Source: Collinsella sp.
GTDB taxonomy: Bacteria; Actinomycetota; Coriobacteriia; Coriobacteriales; Coriobacteriaceae
NCBI GenBank assembly: GCA_018382295.1
Contig: JAGZQF010000037.1
Location: forward strand, 1 to 14,789
DNA length: 14,789 nucleotides
Reading direction: 5' to 3'
Shown: positions 1-7,331 of the stretch, in pieces
Layout of the letters: every line of letters starts with the position of its first letter
Position numbering within the stretch: position 1 is the first letter of the stretch
Notes under the pieces: model-generated
The model's input: only the letters and a program-made list of their open reading frames with translations
The model's database searches: none
Told to the model about the DNA's origin: nothing
Translations under genes and position numbers: made by a program

Positions 1-16
1 GGTCTTCGGCGTTCAT
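1..16 (-). CDS. Possible 5' end of a divergent minus-strand gene
   Basis: On the minus strand an ATG at 16-14 opens a frame reading M-N-A-E-D before running off the left edge. A G-rich stretch five bases upstream could be a weak ribosome binding site. A perfect -35-like TTGACA lies at 81-76 on the minus strand, but no convincing -10 follows at 16-18 bases. Five codons cannot identify a product, and this could be a chance ATG. Confidence 0.25.
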
Positions 17-143
17 GCTGCCCCCATCATCGCGGTCTACGGGGTCAAAGATATGGCACCGTGGGGACACATGTATGTCAATCCTGGTCTAACAGAGCCA
101 TAAAAAAACGCCTCTCATAAGCCAACGTCAATGTAGGAGTCTC

Positions 144-213
144 ATGCAGAGTTTTGCATAATGCCTATTCGTGCAGACTTTTGCATGTCATACTGATATG
201 CAAAAGTCTGCAC
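144..213 (+). promoter_or_regulatory. Three-copy operator/promoter region of hipBA
   Basis: Three 14-bp sites of form TGCA-N6-TGCA occur at 145-158 (TGCAGAGTTTTGCA), 172-185 (TGCAGACTTTTGCA) and 199-212 (TGCAAAAGTCTGCA, inverted). They start exactly 27 bp apart. The second and third, with flanking bases (171-186 and 198-213), form a perfect 16-bp inverted repeat with an 11-bp spacer. HipB-type antitoxins are known to bind repeated palindromes upstream of their own operon, so autorepression by the hipB product is the natural reading. The last site ends 15 bases before the hipB start. No consensus -35/-10 pair could be fixed; the promoter probably lies within the sites. Confidence 0.75.
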
Positions 214-227
214 GTTAGGAGATAGCC

Positions 228-695
228 GTGGATACCCTTCCCATCACCACACCGCGCCAAGCTGGCATCTACGTGCGCCAGGCACGCGAGGCTCAGGGTC
301 TCACCCGTGCCGCCCTCGCCAAAAAGGCCGGTGTTTCGGAGCGCTTGCTCGCATCGCTCGAGCTAGGAGACGCCACCGGCATTCGACTCGACAAGTTGCT
401 GACGATTTTCAATGCTCTTGGACTGGCACTCGCCGCTCAAGGGGATATCGGTGAAGCGAAAAACGAGCGACCAGTCGACGCCCCGCATCCTGATCAACCT
501 TGCAGCACCTCCAGATGCCATCGCGCTCAACGTCTTCATCATCGCAACCGTCGCAGCACTACCATTCCGGCTCTTGCAGATACCCCCCTTACGTCCGAGC
601 TCTACGACAGGGCCTTCGCCGATTTCGCCATGTCCAATCTCGGAGTCTCGATTGCCGCAAACGCATCTAGCCAAACCATGCCCGAAGGGAAATAG
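228..695 (+). CDS. hipB: HipB-like antitoxin, XRE-family HTH regulator
   Basis: A 155-residue protein with an N-terminal XRE/Cro-type helix-turn-helix (about residues 10-68, core LTRAALAKKAGVSERLLASL). It should bind the three operators just upstream and neutralise the HipA kinase encoded three bases downstream. The start is GTG at 228, preceded by AGGAG at 217-221 with six bases between. It is longer than the classic HipB of about 90 residues. Residues about 75-115 are an Arg/His/Ser/Pro-rich, low-complexity linker that reads like a non-native frame, and the end (LTSELYDRAFADFAMSNLGV) looks like ordinary protein again. That raises the possibility of two compensating frameshifts in the linker, though a disordered linker is equally possible. 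The stop is three bases before hipA, so the two genes form an operon. Confidence 0.8.
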   Translation: MDTLPITTPRQAGIYVRQAREAQGLTRAALAKKAGVSERLLASLELGDATGIRLDKLLTIFNALGLALAAQGDIGEAKNERPVDAPHPDQPCSTSRCHRAQRLHHRNRRSTTIPALADTPLTSELYDRAFADFAMSNLGVSIAANASSQTMPEGK

Positions 696-698
696 CCA

Positions 699-2003
699 AT
701 GGCCAGAACATCACTTCGGACCATTATTTGCGGCGTGCCTGCGGGAACGCTCACGCAAGATGAGAACGGTCTTATCAGCTTTACCTACGATCATGACTAT
801 GACGGGCCAGCCCTATCGACCAACATACCCGTATCGAATCGCACATACGGACAACAGGTCATGAATCCGTACCTGTTTGGCCTTCTACCCGACAGCGAGG
901 ACCAACGAAAAGCGATTGCCGCCGAATTCGACGTTAGGCCCAACAATCCCGTTGCGTTGCTCAGCCATATCGGACTCGACTGTCCGGGCGGAGTGCAGTT
1001 TTGTGCCGAAGAAGATGCCGACGCCGTCCTGCATCGCGCTGGCGAATACCGCCCTATAGACGACCACGAAATTGCTCTTCGTCTCAAGTCGATCAGAAAT
1101 GACCGCGATGCATCGTGGATGGGTCTAGATGAAAGTTGGTCACTTGGAGGCAACCAGGGCAAGTTCGCGCTCGCGCTCATAAACGGCCGCTGGTGCGAAT
1201 GCATGGGCTCCTCGCCCACGACGCATATTTTCAAAAATGGCGTTATCGGATTTAAACTCGAGGCTCTCAATGAGTTTGTCTGCATGAAAAGCGCCCAGCG
1301 TGTCGGTATCGCAACGGCAAACGTCGAATATCGTATGTTTGAGGACGAACCTGCCCTCATTGTTGAGCGCTATGACCGCGTAAAAGTCAAAGACGGAACA
1401 ATCAGGCGTCTACATCAAGAAGACCTCTGTCAGGCACTTGGGGTGATGCCCGCCCAAAAGTACACGGCAGACGGCGGCCCGACCACACGCGACATTCAAG
1501 AGCTCCTCGTAAATACGAGTCACCATCAACTTAACCTGTATCTGTTTACGCAGATACTTTTCTTTAACGCCATCATCGGCGCACCGGATGCGCACGCGAA
1601 AAACTATTCCCTGCTCCTTGGAAACGACGGCGCAGCCATGATGGCTCGAATGTACGATGTCGCGTCGGGTTTGGCGTATGAGCGCATGCGCCGCCGGGCG
1701 CGCCTTGCCATGAGCGTTGGCGGCGAAAATCGTGTGGGGCGCATCGGTCCAGGCGCTATCCGCCGATACCACGGTATGGGCGACCCCGCGCTGGAGGCGG
1801 CACTCACCGATGCCGGGCTATCCGAGAAGTTTTGCTTTGCGACCATGATGGACCTCGCCTACGAGGTACCTATTTGCATGGAAGAGGTCATGGACGAATA
1901 CGCCGACCTGCCCGGCATGACGGACCTGCGCGAGCATATGCTCGGCCCTGTCCGCGAAAACTGCCAGCGCGCCCTCGACCTCATCAGGGCAGAAATGGAC
2001 TAG
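699..2003 (+). CDS. hipA: HipA-family serine/threonine kinase toxin
   Basis: A 434-residue HipA-type kinase of the usual length. In E. coli, HipA phosphorylates glutamyl-tRNA synthetase, halting translation and causing persistence; the target here is unknown. The N-terminal domain (about 1-105) has the family pattern GLLPDSEDQR (61-70) and NNPVALLSHIG (82-92). The nucleotide-binding region has SLGGNQGK (148-155) and TTHIFK (174-179). The catalytic loop GAPDAHAKNYS is at 294-304, with the predicted catalytic Asp297 and Asn302, and the metal-binding YDVAS motif is at 319-323. All key residues are present, so the kinase should be active. ATG 699 follows a GAAGGGA ribosome site at 684-690. By eye the pair is less GC-rich than its neighbours and sits beside unrelated housekeeping genes, as expected for a mobile toxin-antitoxin module. 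Confidence 0.92.
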   Translation: MARTSLRTIICGVPAGTLTQDENGLISFTYDHDYDGPALSTNIPVSNRTYGQQVMNPYLFGLLPDSEDQRKAIAAEFDVRPNNPVALLSHIGLDCPGGVQFCAEEDADAVLHRAGEYRPIDDHEIALRLKSIRNDRDASWMGLDESWSLGGNQGKFALALINGRWCECMGSSPTTHIFKNGVIGFKLEALNEFVCMKSAQRVGIATANVEYRMFEDEPALIVERYDRVKVKDGTIRRLHQEDLCQALGVMPAQKYTADGGPTTRDIQELLVNTSHHQLNLYLFTQILFFNAIIGAPDAHAKNYSLLLGNDGAAMMARMYDVASGLAYERMRRRARLAMSVGGENRVGRIGPGAIRRYHGMGDPALEAALTDAGLSEKFCFATMMDLAYEVPICMEEVMDEYADLPGMTDLREHMLGPVRENCQRALDLIRAEMD

Positions 2004-2036
2004 GTGGCCATAATTTCGCAATTATCAAACAAAAGA

Positions 2037-2073
2037 GAGGGGGCACCCGTCGCAAAAGCTCGGGTGCCCCCTC
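2037..2073. terminator. Hairpin terminator between convergent hipA and pepD
   Basis: A perfect 13-bp stem (GAGGGGGCACCCG at 2037-2049, CGGGTGCCCCCTC at 2061-2073) encloses an 11-base loop. Read on the minus strand it is followed by CTCTTTTGTTTG, a good U-rich tract, so it should end pepD transcripts. Read on the plus strand the tail is only weakly T-rich, so ending hipA is less certain. It lies 34 bases after the hipA stop and 58 bases beyond the pepD stop. Confidence 0.85.
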
Positions 2074-2130
2074 ACGTAATGTCATTTGCAATCCGCTAGC
2101 ACGTGGCTCGGACTGCTGCTAGCGCAACCT

Positions 2131-3588
2131 TTACGCGGCAAGGCGCTTGAGGACGTCGATGAGCAGCTCGTAGAAGCGCTCGGCAGAAGCGAGCTCCATG
2201 CTCTCGTCCGGGGTGTGGACATCAGAGAGCGTCGGGCCCACGGCGATGGCGTCCAGGCCGTGCAGGGCCTCGGCAAACAGGCCGCACTCAAGGCCGGCGT
2301 GAATGGACTCGATGCGCAGCTCGGAGCCAAAGAGCTCGCGATAGCTCTCGACAAAGATGTCGCGGACCGGCGAATGCTCGGCATAGCTCCAGCCGGGATA
2401 CTCGAACTCAAACTTGGCGTCGAAGCCCAGGACATCGGCAAGCGTCTGCAGGCGGTCCTTGAACTCGTTCTGCAGCGAGGTGATCGAGGAGCGCGGGGAC
2501 AGCATGATCTTGACTTGGTCGTCAGAGGTGGCAACCACGCCAATGTTGGAGGAAACCTCGACGGAGCCGTCGGTGGCGACATTGCGGCGGATCACACCGT
2601 TGGGGGCAAGACGCAGAGCGCGAATAAGGGCAAGTGCGGACTTTTCGTCCATGGCCTCGACCTCAGTGTTGTCGGCAATCTCAACCGTGCAGGTAAAGCC
2701 GGGGTCGAAGACCTCGAGCTCGGCGGTGACGTCGGCGATGATGCCCTTTGCGATCTGGGCCGCGGCCTCGGCGGCAGCGTGGTCGGCGTAGACCAGAACA
2801 GCCTTGCACTCACGGTTGATGGCGTTGTCCTTGGTGCCGCCGTTAAAGCTAACGATGGCGGGCTCGCCGGCAACCATCAGGCGGTCGATGATGCGGGCCA
2901 TGATGAGGTTGCCGTTGCCGCGCTCCAGGTGGATATCGCTGCCGGAGTGGCCGCCCAGCAGGCCGGAGATGTCGAGCGTGAGGGTGCTACCGGTCTTGTG
3001 CTCGCGCGCGATCGGGCAGGTGTAGGTAACGACAACGCCGCCGGCGCAGCTAACGGTGGCAACGCCCTCTTCCTCGGAGTCGAGGTTAATCATGGTGCGG
3101 GCGCTAATCTGGGACTTGTCGAGCGTCTCGGCGCCGACCAGGCCAGTCTCCTCGTCGGTGGTGAATACGCACTCGAGGGCCGGATGGGCAATCGAATCGT
3201 CGTTGAGCACGGTAAGCATAAGCGCGACGGCGATACCGTTGTCGGCGCCCAGAGTGGTGCCGTTAGCGGTGAGGACGCCGTCCTTGACGACCAGATCGAT
3301 ACCATCGGTCGTAAAGTCGTGCTCGACGGAACCCAGCTTGTCGCACACCATATCGATATGGCCCTGCAGCATCACGGTCGGGGCATTCTCGGCACCGGCA
3401 GATGCGGGCTTGCGAATGATAACGTTGTAGACCTCGTCCTGGTACACATCGAGGCCGCGCTCCTTGGCAAACGCAACCAGGAAATCGCTGATGCCCTTCT
3501 CGTTGCCAGACCCACGGGGGATCGCGCTGACCTCCTCAAAGAAATGGAACAGCTGGGCGGGCTCGTAGCCGGTAATCTTGTAGTCCAT
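2131..3588 (-). CDS. pepD: Aminoacyl-histidine dipeptidase (M20C, PepD-type)
   Basis: A 485-residue cytosolic zinc dipeptidase that hydrolyses Xaa-His (carnosine-like) and other dipeptides; the length equals that of E. coli PepD. The dinuclear zinc site is complete: His77 and catalytic Asp79 in QGHIDM, Asp116 in LGADNG, Glu146-Glu147 in TTDEETG (base and ligand), Asp170 in NLDSEEEG and His458 in DVHTPDE. The lid/dimerisation domain is roughly 185-390. The start is ATG at 3588-3586, preceded by AGGAGG at 3598-3593. An in-frame upstream extension to 3693 exists but has no ribosome site and no family similarity. The gene is probably monocistronic: a terminator lies upstream (3745-3776) and a strong hairpin downstream. 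Role: peptide catabolism, in line with an amino-acid-using gut anaerobe. Confidence 0.95.
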   Translation of the reverse strand: MDYKITGYEPAQLFHFFEEVSAIPRGSGNEKGISDFLVAFAKERGLDVYQDEVYNVIIRKPASAGAENAPTVMLQGHIDMVCDKLGSVEHDFTTDGIDLVVKDGVLTANGTTLGADNGIAVALMLTVLNDDSIAHPALECVFTTDEETGLVGAETLDKSQISARTMINLDSEEEGVATVSCAGGVVVTYTCPIAREHKTGSTLTLDISGLLGGHSGSDIHLERGNGNLIMARIIDRLMVAGEPAIVSFNGGTKDNAINRECKAVLVYADHAAAEAAAQIAKGIIADVTAELEVFDPGFTCTVEIADNTEVEAMDEKSALALIRALRLAPNGVIRRNVATDGSVEVSSNIGVVATSDDQVKIMLSPRSSITSLQNEFKDRLQTLADVLGFDAKFEFEYPGWSYAEHSPVRDIFVESYRELFGSELRIESIHAGLECGLFAEALHGLDAIAVGPTLSDVHTPDESMELASAERFYELLIDVLKRLAA

Positions 3589-3632
3589 GGTGCCTCCTTG
3601 GCGCAACTGGTTAGACAGTAAGACATGCGACT

Positions 3633-3661
3633 TGTATATTCCCAGACTTTGCGTGCATAAA
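3633..3661 (-). promoter_or_regulatory. Possible pepD promoter
   Basis: On the minus strand TTTATG (3661-3656) and TATACA (3638-3633) are separated by 17 bases, about 45 bases before the pepD start. The -10 matches four of six consensus positions and the -35 three, so this is only a candidate. It fits the position between the clpC terminator and the pepD ribosome site. Confidence 0.35.
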
Positions 3662-3741
3662 CCAGTCGAAAACGCCGAGCGCCCTCGCATCATCGGCTAA
3701 CGGTGGACCGCATAGCGTAACGGTCACAACTTCGCAGTTCT

Positions 3742-3776
3742 ACAAATCGAGGCGCCCTTGCCAGAGCGCCTCGATT
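3742..3776 (-). terminator. Intrinsic terminator of clpC
   Basis: A perfect 11-bp stem (AATCGAGGCGC at 3745-3755, GCGCCTCGATT at 3766-3776) with a 10-base loop lies 26 bases beyond the clpC stop codon. On the minus strand the stem runs into TTTGT, a short U tract. It separates clpC from pepD. Confidence 0.7.
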
Positions 3777-3801
3777 GCGCGTATCAAATTGTCGCCACGC
3801 C

Positions 3802-6444
3802 CTACAGCGCGCCGGAACCGGCTTGCATCATGCCGCCGGGGCCCGAGGTCACGCCGCCGCTCACGGGCGCGGCGTTGCCGGTGTGCGGTGCCGCCGGAGC
3901 GGTATCGCCACCGAGCGTGCCCGCCGGACGCGGTGCCGGGATCTCACCCGTGCCGTGGCTAAAGACAAACCTGCCATCGGTCACGTCGCACAGGACGGTA
4001 TCGCCCTCGCCCCACTCGCCGGCCAGAAGCTCCTCGGACAGCGGGTCCTCAATGAGCTTTTGGATGGCACGGCGCAGCGGACGCGCGCCATTGGTGAGGT
4101 CGGTGCCCTCGGCCACAATCTTGTCGTAGGCCGCATCGGTGAGCTTGATGTTCATGCCGTTGGCAATCAGGCGTTGACGCAGGTCGTCCACCAGCAGGTG
4201 CGCGATCTTGGTCAGATTCTCGCCCGAAAGCTTCTGGAACACCACGATATCGTCGATACGGTTGAGCAGCTCGGGGCGGAACAGGCGCTTAAGTTCGCCC
4301 ATCGCACGGCCCTTAATCTCGCTCGAGGTAAGGCCCTGCTCACCGGTGGTGCCAAAACCGACGCTCGCATCCTGCGCGATCTCGCGGGCGCCCACGTTGG
4401 ACGTCATGATAATCACGGTATTGCGGAAGTCGACCGTCTTGCCCTGGCTATCAGTCAGGCGACCCTCCTCCAGCACCTGCAACAAAATGTTGAAGATGTC
4501 GGGGTGCGCCTTCTCGATCTCGTCGAACAGCACGACCGAGTACGGGTGACGACGAACGGCCTTGGTAAGCTGACCGCCCTCGTCGTGGCCCACGTAACCC
4601 GGAGGGCTACCGATAAGCTTGGAGACCTCGAACTCGCTGCCGAACTCCGACATGTCGAAGCTGATGAGCGCGTCCTTACTGCCAAAGAGGTACTCGGCGA
4701 GCGTCTTGGCGAGCTCGGTCTTGCCTGTGCCGGTGGGACCAAGGAAGATAAAGCTACCACCGGGACGACGCGGGTCCTTGAGCGGCGAGCGGCTGCGGCG
4801 CACGGCCTTGGCGACGGCCTCGACGGCCTCGTCCTGGCCGATAATGCGGGTCTTGAGCACGCTTTCGGTCTGCAGCAGGCGACGGCTCTCGCTCTCGGTG
4901 AGCGAGGAAACCGGCACGCCAGAGGTCACGGACACGATGTCGGCAATCTGACTCACGTCGATGGTGAGCGGGCTGGCGTCGAGCTCGGCGGTCCAGGCGG
5001 CCTTGGCCTCGGCGAGCTCAATCTCGGCGGCCTTCTGCTGCTCGGTGATCTCGGCGGCCTTGTTCATGTCGTCGCTCTCGGTGGCCTCCTGCGCGGCGGC
5101 CTTGAGCTCCTCTATGCGATGCTCGGCCTCGCGCACCGGCTCGGGCGCACGATTCGCGGCGATGCGAGCGCGGGCACCGGCCTCGTCGATGAGGTCGATG
5201 GCCTTATCGGGCAGGAAGCGATCCTGGATGTAGCGGTTGGAAAGGTTCGCGGCAGCCTCGATAGCGCCCTGCGTGTAGCGCACATGGTGGTGCTCCTCGT
5301 AGCGCGGCTTAAGCGCGGTCAGGATCTTGACGGTGTCCTCGACGCTCGGCTCCTCGACATCGATAGTCTGGAAGCGACGCTCGAAGGCTGGGTCTTTGGT
5401 GAGGTACTTGCGGAATTCCTCGGCCGTGGTGGCGCCAATAATCTGGAAGGCACCGCGTGCAAGCACGGGCTTGAGCATGGAGCTCGCGTCGATGGAGCCC
5501 TCGGCAGAACCGGCACCGATGATGGTGTGCATCTCGTCAATAAACAGGATGACGTCGTCAGCCTCGGTGGCCTCCTGGATCACGTTCTTGAGGCGCTCCT
5601 CAAACTCACCGCGATACTTGGCGCCCGCAACGAGGCCCGGCAGGTCGAGCGTCCAGATGTTCTGGTTCATGAGGTTCTCGGGCACGTTGCCGGCAGCGAT
5701 CTGCTGCGCCAGGCCCTCGACGATGGCCGTTTTGCCAACGCCGGGATCGCCCAGGATAAGCGGGTTGTTCTTGGTGCGGCGCGAAAGGATCTCCATCATG
5801 CGCTGGACTTCCTTTTCGCGGCCAATCACGGGATCGAGCTCGCCGTCGCGCGCTTTTTGAGTGAGGTTGGTGGCGAACTGCTTGAGCGTGTCGGTGCCGC
5901 TCCCCTTTTGCTGAGAGGCATCCGAGCCGCTAAAGAACGGCAGGCCCGCACCGGGACGACCAGCACCGGCGCCGGCGAGCGGACGCTTCTTGTCCTGGTC
6001 CTTGGCGGTGAGTTTCTCGATAGCCTTTTTGATGGAGGCGGACGACACACCCAGGCGCATGAGGATGTCCATGGCCATGCCGTTGCCCTCTTCGACGATA
6101 CCGATGAGCAGGTGCTCGGTCGACACGTAGGTCTGGTTGTTCTCACGCGCCACGCGGAATGAACGCTCCATCACGCTAATGACGAGCGGCGTAAAGGCGA
6201 GCTTGGCCGCCTCGGTCTCCTCACTGGGCTCGGGAACCGTGGTCTGGACCTCTTTGAGGGTGTCCATGATGTCGTCGTAGGAGATATCGAGCGAGCGCAG
6301 CGCCTCGGCGGCAATGCCCTCGTCCTCCTTGGCAAGCGCGAGCAGCAGATGCTCGGTGCCCACCTTATTTGAATGAAGATCGAGCGCCTCTTGCTTGGCC
6401 ATGGACATGACCTTACGCGCGCGATCGGTAAAACGGTCTAACAT
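3802..6444 (-). CDS. clpC: ATP-dependent Clp protease ATPase subunit ClpC
   Basis: An 880-residue HSP100 unfoldase that feeds proteins to ClpP in the cytosol. In order: Clp N-domain repeats (about 1-145), D1 ATPase with Walker A GDPGVGKT (232-239) and Walker B VILFIDE (298-304), a middle coiled coil with UVR-like sequence (about 440-485), and D2 ATPase with Walker A GPTGTGKT (569-576) and Walker B VVLFDE (637-642). The ClpP-docking VGF loop at 695-697 marks it as protease-associated rather than ClpB. The last 50 residues (about 831-880) are a Gly/Pro/Ala-rich tail. The start is ATG 6444 (MLDRFTDRARK, the family N-terminus) with GAGGAA five bases upstream. A longer in-frame ATG at 6522 would add 26 atypical residues encoded across a hairpin. 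It is a single gene with its own terminator; no ctsR or mcsAB neighbours are present. Confidence 0.97.
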   Translation of the reverse strand: MLDRFTDRARKVMSMAKQEALDLHSNKVGTEHLLLALAKEDEGIAAEALRSLDISYDDIMDTLKEVQTTVPEPSEETEAAKLAFTPLVISVMERSFRVARENNQTYVSTEHLLIGIVEEGNGMAMDILMRLGVSSASIKKAIEKLTAKDQDKKRPLAGAGAGRPGAGLPFFSGSDASQQKGSGTDTLKQFATNLTQKARDGELDPVIGREKEVQRMMEILSRRTKNNPLILGDPGVGKTAIVEGLAQQIAAGNVPENLMNQNIWTLDLPGLVAGAKYRGEFEERLKNVIQEATEADDVILFIDEMHTIIGAGSAEGSIDASSMLKPVLARGAFQIIGATTAEEFRKYLTKDPAFERRFQTIDVEEPSVEDTVKILTALKPRYEEHHHVRYTQGAIEAAANLSNRYIQDRFLPDKAIDLIDEAGARARIAANRAPEPVREAEHRIEELKAAAQEATESDDMNKAAEITEQQKAAEIELAEAKAAWTAELDASPLTIDVSQIADIVSVTSGVPVSSLTESESRRLLQTESVLKTRIIGQDEAVEAVAKAVRRSRSPLKDPRRPGGSFIFLGPTGTGKTELAKTLAEYLFGSKDALISFDMSEFGSEFEVSKLIGSPPGYVGHDEGGQLTKAVRRHPYSVVLFDEIEKAHPDIFNILLQVLEEGRLTDSQGKTVDFRNTVIIMTSNVGAREIAQDASVGFGTTGEQGLTSSEIKGRAMGELKRLFRPELLNRIDDIVVFQKLSGENLTKIAHLLVDDLRQRLIANGMNIKLTDAAYDKIVAEGTDLTNGARPLRRAIQKLIEDPLSEELLAGEWGEGDTVLCDVTDGRFVFSHGTGEIPAPRPAGTLGGDTAPAAPHTGNAAPVSGGVTSGPGGMMQAGSGAL

Positions 6445-6508
6445 GCTAGTTCCTCTTAGACGAGCTAGTTTTTTCAAACGCAAAGCGCCGCCCCGCGGCA
6501 GCGCTTTG
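6436..6508 (-). promoter_or_regulatory. clpC leader with two inverted repeats
   Basis: The leader read on the minus strand has two potential hairpins. The first is a perfect 8-bp stem, CAAAGCGC with GCGCTTTG (6481-6488 and 6501-6508), loop 12 bases. The second is GTCTAA with TTAGAC (6461-6456 and 6441-6436), whose 14-base loop contains both the GAGGAA ribosome site and the clpC AUG. Control of translation by structure is possible for a heat-shock gene but is inference. No CIRCE, HAIR or CtsR box was found here. Confidence 0.45.
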
Positions 6509-6526
6509 GTCTCTTTACCCATATGG

Positions 6527-6532
6527 AGTATA
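6527..6532 (-). promoter_or_regulatory. Possible -10 element of clpC promoter
   Basis: On the minus strand TATACT (five of six consensus) lies about 83 bases before the chosen clpC start and just before the first leader hairpin. No convincing -35 is found 16-18 bases upstream. It is the best -10 candidate in the 197-base gap between tetR and clpC. Confidence 0.35.
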
Positions 6533-6588
6533 TGTTAACAGCTGGAGGAATATCTATAAACCCGGCTCACATGAATGCAGGTTATGAC

Positions 6589-6616
6589 CGCATCGCGGGA
6601 CTCACCGCGCGATGCG
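6589..6616 (-). terminator. Hairpin downstream of tetR, possible weak terminator
   Basis: A perfect 9-bp stem (CGCATCGCG at 6589-6597, CGCGATGCG at 6608-6616) with a 10-base loop begins 26 bases past the tetR stop. No T-tract follows on the minus strand, so it may be a weak or Rho-assisted terminator or only an RNA 3' end stabiliser. Confidence 0.4.
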
Positions 6617-6641
6617 CGACGGGCGCCCCGCAAGAGAAACC

Positions 6642-7331
6642 CTAGACGTCTTTCACCACGTCGGGACTCGTCGCACGCGATGCGCGATAGGCATCGGCCT
6701 CCTTGGAGACGCGTTCGAGCAGCTCGGATGTATCGACGCCCTCGACTTGCGCGACCGTTTCCACCGTCTGCATGGCGACCGCCCTCAGGTACGCGCACGC
6801 GCTGTCCCCCGGCTGCTCGAGGTCTATCTCCTCGCCGCCCTCCCGGGCAAAGCCGACCGCCATCACAAAGCCCATGATGCCCGAGACCAGAAAGCCCACC
6901 GCAAAGCTCGAATCTGCCTTGAGCTCTTCTCCGTCGGGGTGGACGATCTCTCTCACGCGGTCGATGATGATCGTATGGATGCCCTGCACGACCTGCTCGG
7001 CGGCACCCGCCCTCATGGTGATGACGATGCGCCGCAGCAGGCAGCGGACGTCGCGCCGGTCGAACGCCGAAAGGTCGCCCTCGCTCGAAAAATGCCAGAG
7101 GGCATCGGTGATGAGCTCGTTATCCTGCAGCAGCTGGGCTATGGCGATGGCGACGAGTTCATCGAAATCGTGAAAATAGTAGTAAAACGTTCCGCGATTG
7201 CACTGGGCGGCGCGGGTCACCTCGCCAACCGACAGCTCGAAGATGCTGTTGTTCTCGATGAGCTCCCAAAACGCCTCGATGATACGGGTGCGTGCATCGG
7301 GCGCATCGGCGTCCTTACGCGGTCTCGCCAT
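6642..7331 (-). CDS. TetR/AcrR-family transcriptional regulator
   Basis: A 229-residue one-component regulator. The N-terminal DNA-binding domain (about 15-60) has the TetR helix-turn-helix, VGEVTRAAQCNRGTFYYYF (35-53), followed by the usual DFDEL. The helical ligand-binding and dimerisation part (about 70-200) is not recognisable as a specific subfamily. The gene overlaps the end of the upstream activase gene by 17 bases (the ATG at 7331 lies inside its last codons), so it is co-transcribed and probably translationally coupled. A GTG at 7340 in the same frame is an alternative start adding three residues. The likely target is the perfect palindrome in front of the operon (11804-11824), making it an autoregulated repressor or activator of the activase. 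The ligand is unknown; an acyl-CoA or fatty-acid-like effector is only a guess from context. Confidence 0.88.
   Translation of the reverse strand: MARPRKDADAPDARTRIIEAFWELIENNSIFELSVGEVTRAAQCNRGTFYYYFHDFDELVAIAIAQLLQDNELITDALWHFSSEGDLSAFDRRDVRCLLRRIVITMRAGAAEQVVQGIHTIIIDRVREIVHPDGEELKADSSFAVGFLVSGIMGFVMAVGFAREGGEEIDLEQPGDSACAYLRAVAMQTVETVAQVEGVDTSELLERVSKEADAYRASRATSPDVVKDV

Noticed and set aside
94..118. A-rich run with AGAG/CTCT as a terminator for the left-edge region
   Set aside because: Only four pairs can form and the loop is the A-run itself, so it is not a credible hairpin.
135..161. AGGAG followed by a five-codon frame M-Q-S-F-A upstream of hipB
   Set aside because: The ATG and stop are part of the first operator copy; no evidence that it is transcribed or translated.
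2086..3621. 511-codon plus-strand open frame opposite pepD
   Set aside because: Antisense to a full-length dipeptidase with every catalytic residue; it begins at the terminator region and has no recognisable domain.
3775..6162. 795-codon plus-strand open frame opposite clpC
   Set aside because: It is antisense to an unmistakable ClpC with all motifs, and its translation is low-complexity Leu/Gly/Ala/His sequence typical of the mirror frame of GC-rich genes.
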